A DNA stretch of 64,000 nt from Algoriphagus locisalis (GTDB taxonomy: Bacteria; Bacteroidota; Bacteroidia; Cytophagales; Cyclobacteriaceae), in assembly GCF_900116615.1 (NCBI RefSeq), contig NZ_FPBF01000002.1, positions 372,001 to 436,000 on the forward strand, given 5' to 3'. Numbering within the stretch: position 1 is the first letter of the stretch; every line of letters starts with the position of its first letter. Shown piece after piece: positions 1-9,653 of this stretch. Made by a program: the position numbers and the translations under genes. A model generated the notes under the pieces. The model was not told where the DNA came from. It worked only from the letters and a program-made list of their open reading frames with translations, and did not search any database.

Positions 1-297
1 GAAAATAGAAGAGCTACGGATGGACTTTACTCCAGGAATTCCTAATAGATAGGTAGTAAGTGGGTAGGAGATTTGATCCTCAATATCCTGTGGAGATCTA
101 CCTGGCCATTGGGTGAAAACAATTTGTTGGTTTTCGCCAATGTCAGGAATGGCATCAACGGGGACAGGATCTGATGGAAGAGAACCTACTTTCCAACCGA
201 AGGGAGCTGTCACAATTCCCCAAGCTATCAAAGCGATAAGCAAAAGAACTGTAACTAATTTGTTTTCAAGAAAATACTTGATAATTGAGTTAAGCAT
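1..297 (-). CDS. cusA: Cu/Ag-type RND efflux permease, N-terminal part only (runs off window)
   Basis: The frame opens with ATG at 297 and stays open to the window edge (99 codons), so only the N-terminus is seen. It starts with a membrane helix (about residues 10-30), then a PVDAIPDIGENQQIV segment and an LLGIPGVKSIRSSS segment. These are typical of heavy-metal RND permeases of the Cu(I)/Ag(I) CusA branch, which drive proton-coupled export from periplasm and cytoplasm with a CusB adaptor and a CusC/TolC channel. It is divergent from the CzcA-type pump at 1556 and differs from it clearly in sequence, so the locus holds two RND systems. Cu/Ag specificity is inferred from family resemblance. 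Confidence 0.85.
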   Translation of the reverse strand, partial: MLNSIIKYFLENKLVTVLLLIALIAWGIVTAPFGWKVGSLPSDPVPVDAIPDIGENQQIVFTQWPGRSPQDIEDQISYPLTTYLLGIPGVKSIRSSSIF

Positions 298-397
298 GAA
301 ATAATCCTAAGAAAATGGAATACTGGATAAACTTTGCTACAAGCAATTGAGCTCATAGAAAAAGGCGGTCTGTAAGACCTAAGTTTACCTATCCGGA

Positions 398-814
398 TTA
401 AATCAAGAAAGATTGAAAAAAAACAGTATAGTCCTTATCAATCGCAGGGGGAGAAATAAATACGTTGGAATATTCAGTTGTAGGAACTGGATCTATTCCA
501 AAAATGAATGTTTGTGTGAAAGCTGCTACAAAAATAAGTTGGGCAGCGTCGAGGTTTATTACTTTAAGATTCTGATCACTGTCATTGTGAATGAGTTCAA
601 AACTATTTTGGCAGCATTCATCAGCATTGCTTAAATCTCCTTGATCACTCGAAGGAGATTCCGATTGATGTTTCATTCCGCAATCCAAATTTTTTGCTGA
701 AAGGCCAATTGCATTTAACATCTCAGATCCCATGCATATATGGCTGCTCTTCGCCAAACCGATGTTTGCGAAAAGAAGTAAGAATGCTAAAACTATGGAA
801 AATGATTTCTTCAC
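398..814 (-). CDS. HYC_CC_PP family small secreted protein
   Basis: An open frame extends further upstream, but I chose the GTG at 814 because it puts a clean signal peptide (KKSFSIVLAFLLLFANIGLA) at the N-terminus. The mature part has the three landmarks of the Bacteroidota HYC_CC_PP family in order: H-I-C (normally H-Y-C), a CC pair in DECCQN, and a PP pair in SPPAID near the end. Cys and His spacing suggests periplasmic metal handling, but the family has no established biochemical function. It lies about 100 bp upstream of the cusA-like gene on the same strand and is probably co-expressed with it. Start choice is uncertain. Confidence 0.75.
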   Translation of the reverse strand: MKKSFSIVLAFLLLFANIGLAKSSHICMGSEMLNAIGLSAKNLDCGMKHQSESPSSDQGDLSNADECCQNSFELIHNDSDQNLKVINLDAAQLIFVAAFTQTFIFGIDPVPTTEYSNVFISPPAIDKDYTVFFQSFLI

Positions 815-1030
815 TATTACAATTATAGGCTTTTCACATGAGAATGAAAATAAATCCAATTGAATTCTAGGACACGTAATAATCCAGATAAGGTTACCGC
901 TTATAAAAAAAGACAAAAAAAATTCCTCCCTTGCTCAGATTGGGTCGTAGCTATACCTCATCACTTGAATCTGGGATTAGCGATTTTGTGCAATAGCCTT
1001 GCACTACTTTATTTCATAGATTTGCAGAAT

Positions 1031-1423
1031 ATGAAACTGATAAGAAACAGATCTTTTATTGCTTTGCTCCTTTTGGGGATGCTATCGATGAATTTCGATC
1101 TATGTTGTCAGATTCAGAAAATCCCGTTTTTGCTTTCACATTTTGGAGAGCATAAAGTTTTGCATGACGACTCCGTATTTGAATTCGTAGTAGAAGATTA
1201 TATTGATCATGGATCAAACAATACCAGCCATGATGAAGAAAGTCATGAAAATTTACCTTTTCATGGCAATCATACCTGTTCACACGCTCCCATCTATTTC
1301 TCTTCAATAAATGATTTTTCTGTAGTCCGGACTTTTAATGAGAAAGTAGAGCCAGAAACTTACTATACCTTTCTTTTTACTTCACCAGTTTTAGGTGAAC
1401 TCTTTCAACCTCCTCGGAGCTAA
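1031..1423 (+). CDS. Small secreted His/Cys-containing protein upstream of metal efflux operon
   Basis: About 130 residues starting at ATG 1031. The open frame is longer upstream, but that part lacks a signal sequence, whereas MKLIRNRSFIALLLLGMLS looks like a signal peptide or anchor. The rest is rich in His, Asp and Cys (DYIDHGSNNTSHDEESHE and HGNHTCSHAP), and the protein ends in QPPRS, an ending I recall from small proteins encoded just before cus/czc operons in Bacteroidota. It lies 130 bp upstream of the RND fusion and on the same strand. A periplasmic metal-binding role is inferred from composition and position; no named domain was recognised. Confidence 0.6.
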   Translation: MKLIRNRSFIALLLLGMLSMNFDLCCQIQKIPFLLSHFGEHKVLHDDSVFEFVVEDYIDHGSNNTSHDEESHENLPFHGNHTCSHAPIYFSSINDFSVVRTFNEKVEPETYYTFLFTSPVLGELFQPPRS

Positions 1424-1555
1424 ATTTCCCGCTTTACACCATATTTACCCTTTTCGTTCAGCTCTTTTCACTAAACTGATTAGGTCTGTTGTGCGCGGTT
1501 TTTTCTAAGGGCCCCTGAGCCCATTTCCATTTTATTACATAAAAATTAATTCCTT

Positions 1556-4500
1556 ATGCTGGATAATATAATCCGGTTTTCAGTTAAAAATAAACTGATT
1601 ATCGGGCTACTTACCATAGGATTGGTCATTGTGGGAGTGTATTCACTCACCAAGCTTCCCATCGATGCAGTTCCTGATATTACCAATAATCAAGTACAGG
1701 TAATCACCACCTCTCCCTCACTGGCTGCTGAGGAGGTAGAGCGTTTAATTACCTTCCCCATTGAAATCACGATGGCCACAATTCCTGATATCGAAGAGAT
1801 CCGAAGCTTTTCCCGTTTCGGGCTTTCTGTAGTTACTATCGTATTTGAGGAAAATGTGGATGTCTATTGGGCAAGACAACAGGTCAATGAACGAATGTCC
1901 GAAGTCAAAGAGCAGATTCCTCCGGATATTGGAGCTCCCGGGATGGCTCCTATCACTACAGGTCTTGGTGAGATTTATCAATACGTAGTCGGTGTAGAAC
2001 CTGGCTATGAGGATAAGTACGATGCACGAGAGCTCCGGACTATTCAGGATTGGATAGTAAGAAGACAGCTGCTTGGGACACCTGGTGTTGCAGATGTGAG
2101 CAGTTTCGGGGGATACCTCAAGCAATACGAAATAGCGATTGAACCTGATAGATTGAAATCTTTGAATGTCTCGATAGCTGATATTTTTAAGGCGCTTGAA
2201 GATAACAATGAAAATACCGGAGGTGCATACATTGAGAAAAACCTAACAGCCCTATTCATACGAAGTGAAGGCCTTGTTGGATCTTTTGAAGATATCAATA
2301 ATATCCCAGTGCGAGTGAACGAAAACGGTATTCCCGTCCTGATAAAAGATGTAGCTAAAGTACAGCTAGGGAATGCTGTCCGCTATGGAGCGACTACCAG
2401 AAATGGTGAAGGTGAAGTAGTCAGTGCCATAGTAATGATGCTGAAAGGTGAAAATTCTGCAGAAGTCATTGATAATGTTAAAGCTAAAATTGATGAGATC
2501 AGAAAAACACTTCCTGAGGGGGTTACCATTGAGCCTTTCCTAGACCGTTCCAAGCTGGTTATTAACGCAATAGGTACTGTGAGCAAGAACCTCATCGAAG
2601 GGGCACTGATCGTTATTTTTGTCCTTTTGCTGTTACTGGGCAATCTGAGGGCGGGTTTGATTGTGGCTTCAGTAATTCCTTTAGCCTTATTATTTGCTTT
2701 CACCCTGATGAATTTGTTTGGGGTTTCAGGAAACTTAATGAGTCTGGGTGCTATAGATTTCGGGCTGATTGTGGATGGGGCTGTTATCATTGTTGAGGCG
2801 ACGATGCATCATCTTGGGTTAGTCAAAAAGGAAAGAAAACTGACACAGTTAGAGATGGACGATGAGGTATTTCTTTCGGCCAGCAAGATCCGAAATTCTG
2901 CCGCTTTTGGGGAGATCATCATCCTCATTGTTTACTTGCCCATCTTGGCATTAGTTGGCACAGAAGGAAAAATGTTCAGGCCTATGGCGCAGACAGTAGC
3001 CTTTGCTATATTGGGTGCTTTTATTCTGTCTCTTACCTATGTACCGATGATCTCAGCTCTTTTTCTGAGTAAAAAGCTGAGTAACAAGCCGAATATTTCT
3101 GACAAAATCATGAGTTTTTTCCATGGTTTTTATGATCCTTCTATCCGTTGGGCTATGCATCATAGAGGGGTTGTACTAAGTGTGGCACTGGTATTATTGG
3201 TGGTATCAGGTTGGGTTTTTTCAAGATTGGGAGGTGAGTTTATTCCTACCCTGGAAGAAGGGGATTTTGCAGTGGAAACCCGTGTGGTTACCGGTTCCTC
3301 CCTTCAGAATACCATTAAGGCAACCACCCAGGCTGAAAAGATACTTTTGGATCAGTTTCCTGAAGTAGTAGAGGTAGTCTCCAAAATAGGAGCTGGTGAA
3401 ATTCCAACAGATCCAATGCCTGTAGAGGCAGCTGATATGATGATTATCCTAAAAGATAAAGGCGAATGGACATCTGCCACGAACCGGGAAGATCTGGCGA
3501 ATAAAATGTCTGAAGCATTAGCTGTTTTGCCGGGAGTGAACTTTGGGTTTCAACAGCCAATACAAATGCGGTTCAATGAATTGATGTCCGGTGTCCGGCA
3601 AGATGTTGCCATAAAAATTTATGGGGAGGAATTAGACCAGCTTTCTCAATATGCCAATCAGATAGGTCAGATAGCCAGAGGAGTGGAAGGAGCAGAAGAT
3701 ATTTACATAGAGGAAGTGACAGGTGTGCCCCAGATTGTCATCGACTATAAACGGGCACAATTGGCAAAATATGGCTTAAGCATCAAAGAAGTAAACCGCT
3801 CGATCCAGGCAGCTTTTGCCGGGGCTTCCGCTGGGAAAGTTTACGAAGGCGAAAAGAGATTTGATTTAGTGATCAGACTTGACCAGAACAAAAGAAATGA
3901 ACTGGAGGATGTCCGGAACCTATTTATAGCCCGGGCAAATGGGGATCAGATCCCGTTATATCAAGTTGCAGAAGTCTCCGTGAAAGAAGGACCTTACCAG
4001 ATTCAGCGGGACGATACCCAGCGGAGAATTGTGGTGGCATTCAATGTGAGAAATAGGGATGTGGAAAGTATCGTCGACGAAATTGAAAGCAAAATAGCAA
4101 ATGCTGTTACTTTTGAATCTGGTTATTTTGTGACGTTCGGTGGGCAGTTTGAGAATCTGATTGAAGCGAAAGAGCGGTTGGGGGTTGCGGTTCCACTGGC
4201 ACTATTGCTGATCTTTGTATTGTTATTTTTCACCTTCGGGTCAATAAAGCAAAGTATTCTGATTTTTACTGCGATACCGCTTTCTGCCATTGGGGGAATT
4301 TTTGCTTTGACGTTGCGAGGGATGCCTTTTAGTATTTCAGCAGGAATAGGATTTATCGCACTTTTCGGTGTAGCGGTACTCAATGGTATTGTGCTGATAG
4401 CTGAGTTTAACCATCTGAAAAAAGAAGGCATCACGGACGTATTTGAGCGGATCTATTCAGGTACACGCACCAGACTGAGACCCGTGATTATGACTGCTTC

Positions 4501-5926
4501 TGTAGCATCCTTAGGCTTTTTGCCTATGGCGCTCTCTTCTTCAAGTGGGGCAGAGGTTCAGAAACCATTGGCTACAGTAGTTATCGGAGGACTGATCACT
4601 GCCACGATTCTGACTTTGGTGGTTCTGCCTGTTTTGTATTACTATTTTGAAAAAGGATTCAGGAAATCCACCCGAAAGATAGGATTGCTCACTATCACCT
4701 TGCTAGCTTTTATAAGTATCCCAACTTTAGCACAGGAAATCCAACAGGTTTCTTCCCTGGATCAGGCAATAGATCTGGCGCTTGAAAATAATCCCAACGT
4801 AAAAGCAGAAGCACTAAGGCTGGAGCAGAAGCGGGCTTTAAAGGGCGCTAGCTGGAATATTGGCAAAACTGCTGTGGATATAGAGTATGGTCAGACTAAC
4901 AGTGCATTTACCAACGATTCCCGCTTTTCAGTTTCACAAACCTTTGAATTTCCGACTACTTATAGCAGACAAAATGGACTGGCTGAGGCCAAAGTAACTT
5001 CAGGTGAATTGGCCGTTGAAATGAGTAAAAATGAACTCATCAGAGCTGTAAAGTCAACTTGGTATGCGTTATGGGCAGCAAAGGAAAAGGGAATTCTGCT
5101 CCTTAGACAGGATAGTATTTATTCCCGGTTTGCATCAGCTGCCACCTTACGCTTTGAGGCAGGGGAAACCAACCTGCTTGAAAAGGCAACTGCTGAAGCA
5201 CAGGTGGCTGAAATTGAAGCATTATTGGCACAGAATCAGGCAGATGTTGAGATCAACTTGAGAAGGCTGAAAATGCTTTTAAACTCAGATGCTGCTATCG
5301 AACCTAATTTGGGTAAGCTTGAGCAAAAGCTTTCTGAGGTGTCCTTAACTTCATTAAGCGTGGATGGTAATCCAACACTAACCTGGGTTCAGCAACAGAT
5401 TGCAATTGCAGAAAAGGAAAAGTCAGTGGAAAAATCACAGTTTATGCCTGATATTAAACTGGGGTATTTCAATCAATCCTTTAATGGCCCGGGTGAAACT
5501 ATGGCCGGTAATCCGGAATTTTTCACCTCTAAAGATCGATTCGATGGTTTTCAGGTTGGGTTGGCAATTCCGATTTTCAGCCTGAAATCGCAGTCCGCAA
5601 CCATTAAATCCAAATCCATAAGGATAGCTGAAGCTGAACAGGAGGAAGCGGCATTTACCAACGAGCTTGAAAATCACTTGGCCTCTTTACTTCTGGATTA
5701 CGAAAAATACCAGACAAGTTTGGCTTTTTATGAAGCCAATGCTCTGCCCCAGGCCGAACTCATTCTAAATCAATCTCAAAGAGGCTTCCAAAGCGGTGCA
5801 ATCGGTTATGTGGAATATACTCAAGGGTTAAACAGAAGTTTATCAGTAAGTTTTGATTATCTGGATTTGCTCGACAAATCCAATCAGACACTTATTCAGA
5901 TTGAATTCATATCTGGTATCAATTAA
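1556..5926 (+). CDS. CzcA-type heavy-metal RND permease fused to a TolC-family outer-membrane channel
   Basis: A 1456-residue two-part protein. Residues 1-1035 are a full heavy-metal RND permease: N-terminal helix, periplasmic porter domains, and the TM4 motif DFGLIVDGAV near residue 401, which marks the divalent-cation (Zn/Co/Cd/Ni) branch rather than the Cu/Ag branch. After a linker, a second hydrophobic segment ending in TLAQ (about 1041-1060) looks like an internal signal sequence. Residues 1062-1456 then read as a TolC/CzcC-type outer-membrane factor with long alpha-helical repeats. The fusion ties inner-membrane pump and outer-membrane exit duct into one polypeptide, an arrangement known in Bacteroidota. 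The adaptor follows at 6025. The exact metal cannot be read from sequence. Confidence 0.93.
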   Translation: MLDNIIRFSVKNKLIIGLLTIGLVIVGVYSLTKLPIDAVPDITNNQVQVITTSPSLAAEEVERLITFPIEITMATIPDIEEIRSFSRFGLSVVTIVFEENVDVYWARQQVNERMSEVKEQIPPDIGAPGMAPITTGLGEIYQYVVGVEPGYEDKYDARELRTIQDWIVRRQLLGTPGVADVSSFGGYLKQYEIAIEPDRLKSLNVSIADIFKALEDNNENTGGAYIEKNLTALFIRSEGLVGSFEDINNIPVRVNENGIPVLIKDVAKVQLGNAVRYGATTRNGEGEVVSAIVMMLKGENSAEVIDNVKAKIDEIRKTLPEGVTIEPFLDRSKLVINAIGTVSKNLIEGALIVIFVLLLLLGNLRAGLIVASVIPLALLFAFTLMNLFGVSGNLMSLGAIDFGLIVDGAVIIVEATMHHLGLVKKERKLTQLEMDDEVFLSASKIRNSAAFGEIIILIVYLPILALVGTEGKMFRPMAQTVAFAILGAFILSLTYVPMISALFLSKKLSNKPNISDKIMSFFHGFYDPSIRWAMHHRGVVLSVALVLLVVSGWVFSRLGGEFIPTLEEGDFAVETRVVTGSSLQNTIKATTQAEKILLDQFPEVVEVVSKIGAGEIPTDPMPVEAADMMIILKDKGEWTSATNREDLANKMSEALAVLPGVNFGFQQPIQMRFNELMSGVRQDVAIKIYGEELDQLSQYANQIGQIARGVEGAEDIYIEEVTGVPQIVIDYKRAQLAKYGLSIKEVNRSIQAAFAGASAGKVYEGEKRFDLVIRLDQNKRNELEDVRNLFIARANGDQIPLYQVAEVSVKEGPYQIQRDDTQRRIVVAFNVRNRDVESIVDEIESKIANAVTFESGYFVTFGGQFENLIEAKERLGVAVPLALLLIFVLLFFTFGSIKQSILIFTAIPLSAIGGIFALTLRGMPFSISAGIGFIALFGVAVLNGIVLIAEFNHLKKEGITDVFERIYSGTRTRLRPVIMTASVASLGFLPMALSSSSGAEVQKPLATVVIGGLITATILTLVVLPVLYYYFEKGFRKSTRKIGLLTITLLAFISIPTLAQEIQQVSSLDQAIDLALENNPNVKAEALRLEQKRALKGASWNIGKTAVDIEYGQTNSAFTNDSRFSVSQTFEFPTTYSRQNGLAEAKVTSGELAVEMSKNELIRAVKSTWYALWAAKEKGILLLRQDSIYSRFASAATLRFEAGETNLLEKATAEAQVAEIEALLAQNQADVEINLRRLKMLLNSDAAIEPNLGKLEQKLSEVSLTSLSVDGNPTLTWVQQQIAIAEKEKSVEKSQFMPDIKLGYFNQSFNGPGETMAGNPEFFTSKDRFDGFQVGLAIPIFSLKSQSATIKSKSIRIAEAEQEEAAFTNELENHLASLLLDYEKYQTSLAFYEANALPQAELILNQSQRGFQSGAIGYVEYTQGLNRSLSVSFDYLDLLDKSNQTLIQIEFISGIN

Positions 5927-5927
5927 A

Positions 5928-6023
5928 ATGAAAAATATGAAATCGAGCATGACTAAAAAGTCACATAGAAGAATGAGTTTAACCTTTCACGATTCCATAA
6001 TACCATTTCTAAAAATCTTATAA
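5928..6023 (+). CDS. Possible 31-residue ORF tiled between pump and adaptor genes
   Basis: The ATG comes one base after the stop of the RND fusion, and the TAA ends one base before the ATG of the adaptor gene. The peptide is basic (three His, many Lys/Arg/Ser) with no recognised domain. The exact tiling could mean a small protein, or a leader whose translation couples the two large genes; it could also be chance in a 98-bp gap. Confidence 0.25.
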   Translation: MKNMKSSMTKKSHRRMSLTFHDSIIPFLKIL

Positions 6024-6024
6024 A

Positions 6025-7215
6025 ATGAAAAAATATATCATAAACAGCCTATTTGCCTTAACAATAGCAGGCTTTATAGCTTCCTGTAATTCAAAAGTTG
6101 AAAGTGTTGAAATTCAGGGAGAGCACGAAGAAAATGAATCCAGGGTAGAACTGTCTCAAGCGCAATATGAGGTGACAGGGATCGAGCTGGGTAAATTGGA
6201 ATTCAAGGAAATTGGAAGTGAACTTATGGTGAATGGGGTGATTGATGTCCCACCGCAAAATAACATTTCCATTACCATGCCTTATGGAGGTTTTGTGAAA
6301 AACACCACACTTCTTCCGGGCGATGCTGTCAAAAAAGGGCAACTGCTTGTATCCATTGAAAACCCTGAATTCATTCAGTTTCAGCAGGACTATTTAGAGA
6401 GCCTGGCTAACAGCTCCTATTTAAAGTCTGAGTACGAGCGTCAGGAGAAATTGTATGGTGAACAAGTGGCTTCCGGAAAAACCTTTGAAGAATCAAGAAG
6501 TAATTTTCTGGCCAATGAAGCCAGGATAAAGACATCCAGGGCAAAATTAAAAATGATCGGATTTGATCCCGAGAAAGTGGAAACAGGAGAGATTAAATCC
6601 GTGGTAAACATCTATTCCCCTGTATCCGGATCGGTATTGGATGTTTTTACCAATATTGGCAAATACGTTAGTCCGCAGGATGTAATCATGGATTTAACCA
6701 ATTCAGATGATTTGCATGTGGAGCTTTCTGTCTATGAAAATGATATTCCTAAAATTAAGAAGGATCAACGCATCAAATTCAACATTGCCAATACGGATGA
6801 AGAATGGAGAGAGGCGCATGTGTTTTTGGTAGGTAAGGGAGTGAGAAAAGATAGATCAGTGACGGTTCATGGTCATTTTGACAGCAAGAATACTGATTTG
6901 CTCCCAGGAATGTATGTGACTGCCAAAATAGAAATCGCTACGGAAAAAGCGTTGGTAGCACCAGATGATGCTGTAGTACGTTTTGGTGAGAAGCATTTTA
7001 TTTTTTCCTACTTGGGGGAGCGGGATGAAAATGGACAGCCAGCTTATGATTATGAGATGATAGAGGTAATGATGGGAAATAAAGAAGATGGGTTCACTCA
7101 GGTAACATTATTGGATTCCGCTAGAAACTATGAAGATATCAAGCTGGTGACTGAAGGAGCTTTTACGCTGCTTTCAAAAGCTAAAAACAGCGAAGAAGAA
7201 GGTGGGCATCATTGA
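6025..7215 (+). CDS. RND efflux periplasmic adaptor lipoprotein (CusB/CzcB family)
   Basis: 396 residues. A lipoprotein signal peptide ends in the lipobox IASC with Cys21 as the lipidation site. It is followed by an acidic/His stretch (EIQGEHEENE), a barrel-sandwich half (PYGGFVKNTTLLPGDAVKKG), a long alpha-hairpin (about 115-180) and the returning half (IYSPVSGSVLDVFTNIGKYV). Beta-barrel and membrane-proximal domains complete the membrane-fusion layout. The C-terminal EEGGHH tail could bind metal. It bridges the RND permease and channel encoded immediately upstream, so the fusion plus this gene form a complete efflux system. The metal specificity is not determined. Confidence 0.92.
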   Translation: MKKYIINSLFALTIAGFIASCNSKVESVEIQGEHEENESRVELSQAQYEVTGIELGKLEFKEIGSELMVNGVIDVPPQNNISITMPYGGFVKNTTLLPGDAVKKGQLLVSIENPEFIQFQQDYLESLANSSYLKSEYERQEKLYGEQVASGKTFEESRSNFLANEARIKTSRAKLKMIGFDPEKVETGEIKSVVNIYSPVSGSVLDVFTNIGKYVSPQDVIMDLTNSDDLHVELSVYENDIPKIKKDQRIKFNIANTDEEWREAHVFLVGKGVRKDRSVTVHGHFDSKNTDLLPGMYVTAKIEIATEKALVAPDDAVVRFGEKHFIFSYLGERDENGQPAYDYEMIEVMMGNKEDGFTQVTLLDSARNYEDIKLVTEGAFTLLSKAKNSEEEGGHH

Positions 7216-7253
7216 AAAACAAAGGAAAAATACGCTAACTGGTATATGAAATC

Positions 7254-9218
7254 ATGGAAAAGGAAAAAGTAGAACATTCAGGGATATTCGGAAAAAACAG
7301 TGAATTGATTTTCTCTATTTGCTGCGGTGTTTTGTTGGGAATCGGGTTTGGTCTCAGTTTTATGGAGTCCGTTCCTCAGTGGGTTAGTCTTGGGTTTTAT
7401 ATAGGAGCCTATTTTTTTGGAGGCTTCTATACTGCCAAGGAAGCAATTGAGACTATTCTTAAAGGAGGGTTTGAAATTGATTTCCTCATGTTGGTCGCAG
7501 CCATTGGTGCTGCGATCCTTGGGGAATGGGCAGAAGGTGCGTTGCTGTTGTTTTTATTTAGCCTAGGGCATTCATTGGAGCACTACGCTATGGGAAAAGC
7601 ACATAAATCGATTGAGTCCCTAGCTACTCTGGCTCCCAAAACCGCCTTGAAAAAAGATGAGAATACTACCACAGAAGTTGGTATTGAAGAATTGAAAATT
7701 GGGGATATTATTTTAGTCAAGCCCAACACCCGCATTGCAGCCGATGGAGTAGTAATCAAAGGTAGTAGCGCCGTTGATCAGGCACCCATCACAGGTGAGA
7801 GTATTCCGGTGGACAAAGTTGCTATGCAAAATGCTGATTCAAATGAATTATCTCTTAAAGATGTTCCTGAGGAAAGCCGTGCATTTTCAGGGACTATAAA
7901 TGGAAATGGAACCTTGGAAATAAAGGTGTTAAAATTAGCCACGGACTCCACCGTATCAAGATTGATCACTTTAGTCAACGAAGCAAAGGCACAAAAGTCT
8001 CCTACTCAGTTACTCACTGATAAGTTCGAAAAGTATTTTGTCCCTTCAGTGTTGGTTTTGGTGGTGATACTATGCTTTGCCTTTTTGGTCATTGATGAGT
8101 CTTTTAGCCAAAGCTTTTATAGAGCGATGGCAGTTTTGGTAGCTGCGAGTCCATGTGCATTGGCCATTGCTACACCCAGTGCTGTATTAAGCGGTATAGC
8201 CCGTGCTGCCAAAAAAGGAGTGTTGATCAAAGGGGGGAGACCCTTGGAAGATTTAGGCGTTTTGACTGCAATCGCTTTTGATAAAACAGGAACACTCACT
8301 GAAGGAAAACCCAAAATCACAGAGGTGATTGCCCTGGAAGGAATTTCCAACGAAGAATTACTTGCAGATGCTATAGCGGTGGAAGAGCTGAGCGATCACC
8401 CACTTGCCAAAGCGGTAGTTAGAGACGGCAAAGAGCGAATGGATGGCAAAGAAATTCCCAAAGCGGATTCATTGGAAGCAGTGTTGGGTAAAGGAATTAA
8501 GGCCAATGTGGGTTCGGATAAAATCTATATCGGAAACCTGGATTTGTATGAAGCTCTGGATGATAAAAAACCTTCTGATGAGATAGTCAAAAAAATTGAA
8601 GAGTTGGAGTCCAACGGCAACACTACTATCCTTATCAGAAAAAATGAGAACTATCTTGGAATCATTGGGCTGATGGACACTCCTAGGGAATCAGCCAAAG
8701 CTACCTTAAGTGAACTGAAGGCGATTGGGATTGAAAAAATGATCATGCTCAGCGGAGATAACCAGAAAGTCGCCGATGCAATTGCCAATGAAGTCGGACT
8801 GACTGGTGCAAGAGGAAGCTTACTGCCTGAAGAAAAAGTGGAAGCTATCAAACAATTAAAGCAGTCAGAATCCAAAATCGCCATGGTGGGTGACGGGGTA
8901 AATGATGCTCCGGCTATGGCTGCAAGTACCGTAGGTATTGCCATGGGAGCAGCAGGGTCTGATGTCGCTTTGGAAACTGCCGATATTGCGTTGATGGCTG
9001 ATAAACTTGAAGTATTGCCTTTTGCAATTGGGCTAAGTAGAAAAGCCAAGGGGATTATCAAGCAAAACCTATGGATCAGTTTAGGTGTAGTCGGCGTATT
9101 GATTCCTGCTACGATCTTTGGATTCGCCTCTATAGGCATTGCAGTGCTAATTCATGAAGGTTCAACAATAGTCGTTGTAGTAAATGCTTTAAGGCTGTTG
9201 GCATACCAGCGAAAATGA
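7254..9218 (+). CDS. P1B-4 type heavy-metal ATPase (SPC motif, HEGST motif)
   Basis: 654 residues, in frame with the efflux operon after a 38-bp gap. It has the P-type ATPase signatures: TGES actuator loop, the phosphorylation motif DKTGTLTEG at about residue 342, HPLA (nucleotide binding) and GDGVNDAPA. The metal-path motif in TM6 is SPC rather than CPC (about residue 298), and the last helix has HEGST (about residue 632). SPC plus HEG(S/G)T is the hallmark of the P1B-4 group (CoaT/CtpD-like; Co, Fe, Zn or Cd export). There is no N-terminal CxxC heavy-metal domain, as is usual for that group. It probably moves metal from cytosol to periplasm, where the RND pump takes over. Confidence 0.93.
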   Translation: MEKEKVEHSGIFGKNSELIFSICCGVLLGIGFGLSFMESVPQWVSLGFYIGAYFFGGFYTAKEAIETILKGGFEIDFLMLVAAIGAAILGEWAEGALLLFLFSLGHSLEHYAMGKAHKSIESLATLAPKTALKKDENTTTEVGIEELKIGDIILVKPNTRIAADGVVIKGSSAVDQAPITGESIPVDKVAMQNADSNELSLKDVPEESRAFSGTINGNGTLEIKVLKLATDSTVSRLITLVNEAKAQKSPTQLLTDKFEKYFVPSVLVLVVILCFAFLVIDESFSQSFYRAMAVLVAASPCALAIATPSAVLSGIARAAKKGVLIKGGRPLEDLGVLTAIAFDKTGTLTEGKPKITEVIALEGISNEELLADAIAVEELSDHPLAKAVVRDGKERMDGKEIPKADSLEAVLGKGIKANVGSDKIYIGNLDLYEALDDKKPSDEIVKKIEELESNGNTTILIRKNENYLGIIGLMDTPRESAKATLSELKAIGIEKMIMLSGDNQKVADAIANEVGLTGARGSLLPEEKVEAIKQLKQSESKIAMVGDGVNDAPAMAASTVGIAMGAAGSDVALETADIALMADKLEVLPFAIGLSRKAKGIIKQNLWISLGVVGVLIPATIFGFASIGIAVLIHEGSTIVVVVNALRLLAYQRK

Positions 9219-9286
9219 ATAAGCCACAGTAATGAAATAGAATAAATACTTATACAGAGAGGATATTTTAACTTAAAAACAATAGT

Positions 9287-9643
9287 ATGCTACAGATACT
9301 AGAGCAAACGGAAAACAATATCATAGCAACAAAAGCCTCAGGAAAATTAACTGAAGTTGATTACAAAAAGCTATTACCATTATTGAAGAACGCGCTCGGC
9401 AAACATTCTAAGATTCGATGGTATTTTGAAATGGTTGATTTTGAGGGATGGGAACTGAAAGCCTTTTGGGAAGATGTGAAATCTGATACAAAACATGCCA
9501 ATGACTTTGATAAAGTGGCCATGGTAGGCGAAAAAAAGTGGGAAGAAAAAATGTCTGACCTAATGGGTTTTTTCAGTTCAGGTGAAGTTAAATACTTTGA
9601 TATTTCAGAAAAAGAAACTGCATTCAAGTGGATTAAAAAATAA
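9287..9643 (+). CDS. SpoIIAA-like (STAS/SEC14 superfamily) protein
   Basis: 118 residues without signal peptide or membrane helix. The pattern (ITATKASGKLTEVDYKKL-type start, a central IRWYFEMVDFEGW strand, then KVAMVGEKKWEE) fits the SpoIIAA-like family formerly called DUF3478, a compact alpha/beta fold. Its role is unknown; these proteins are often found near transporters. It lies between the P1B ATPase and the CDF gene, 10 bp before the CDF start, so it is probably co-transcribed with the metal-export genes. Confidence 0.8.
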   Translation: MLQILEQTENNIIATKASGKLTEVDYKKLLPLLKNALGKHSKIRWYFEMVDFEGWELKAFWEDVKSDTKHANDFDKVAMVGEKKWEEKMSDLMGFFSSGEVKYFDISEKETAFKWIKK

Positions 9644-9653
9644 CAGCTAGTCA

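Noticed and set aside
860..1030. Upstream extension of the small secreted protein at 1031
   Set aside because: The extra residues are unlike a signal peptide, and the ATG at 1031 gives a good one.
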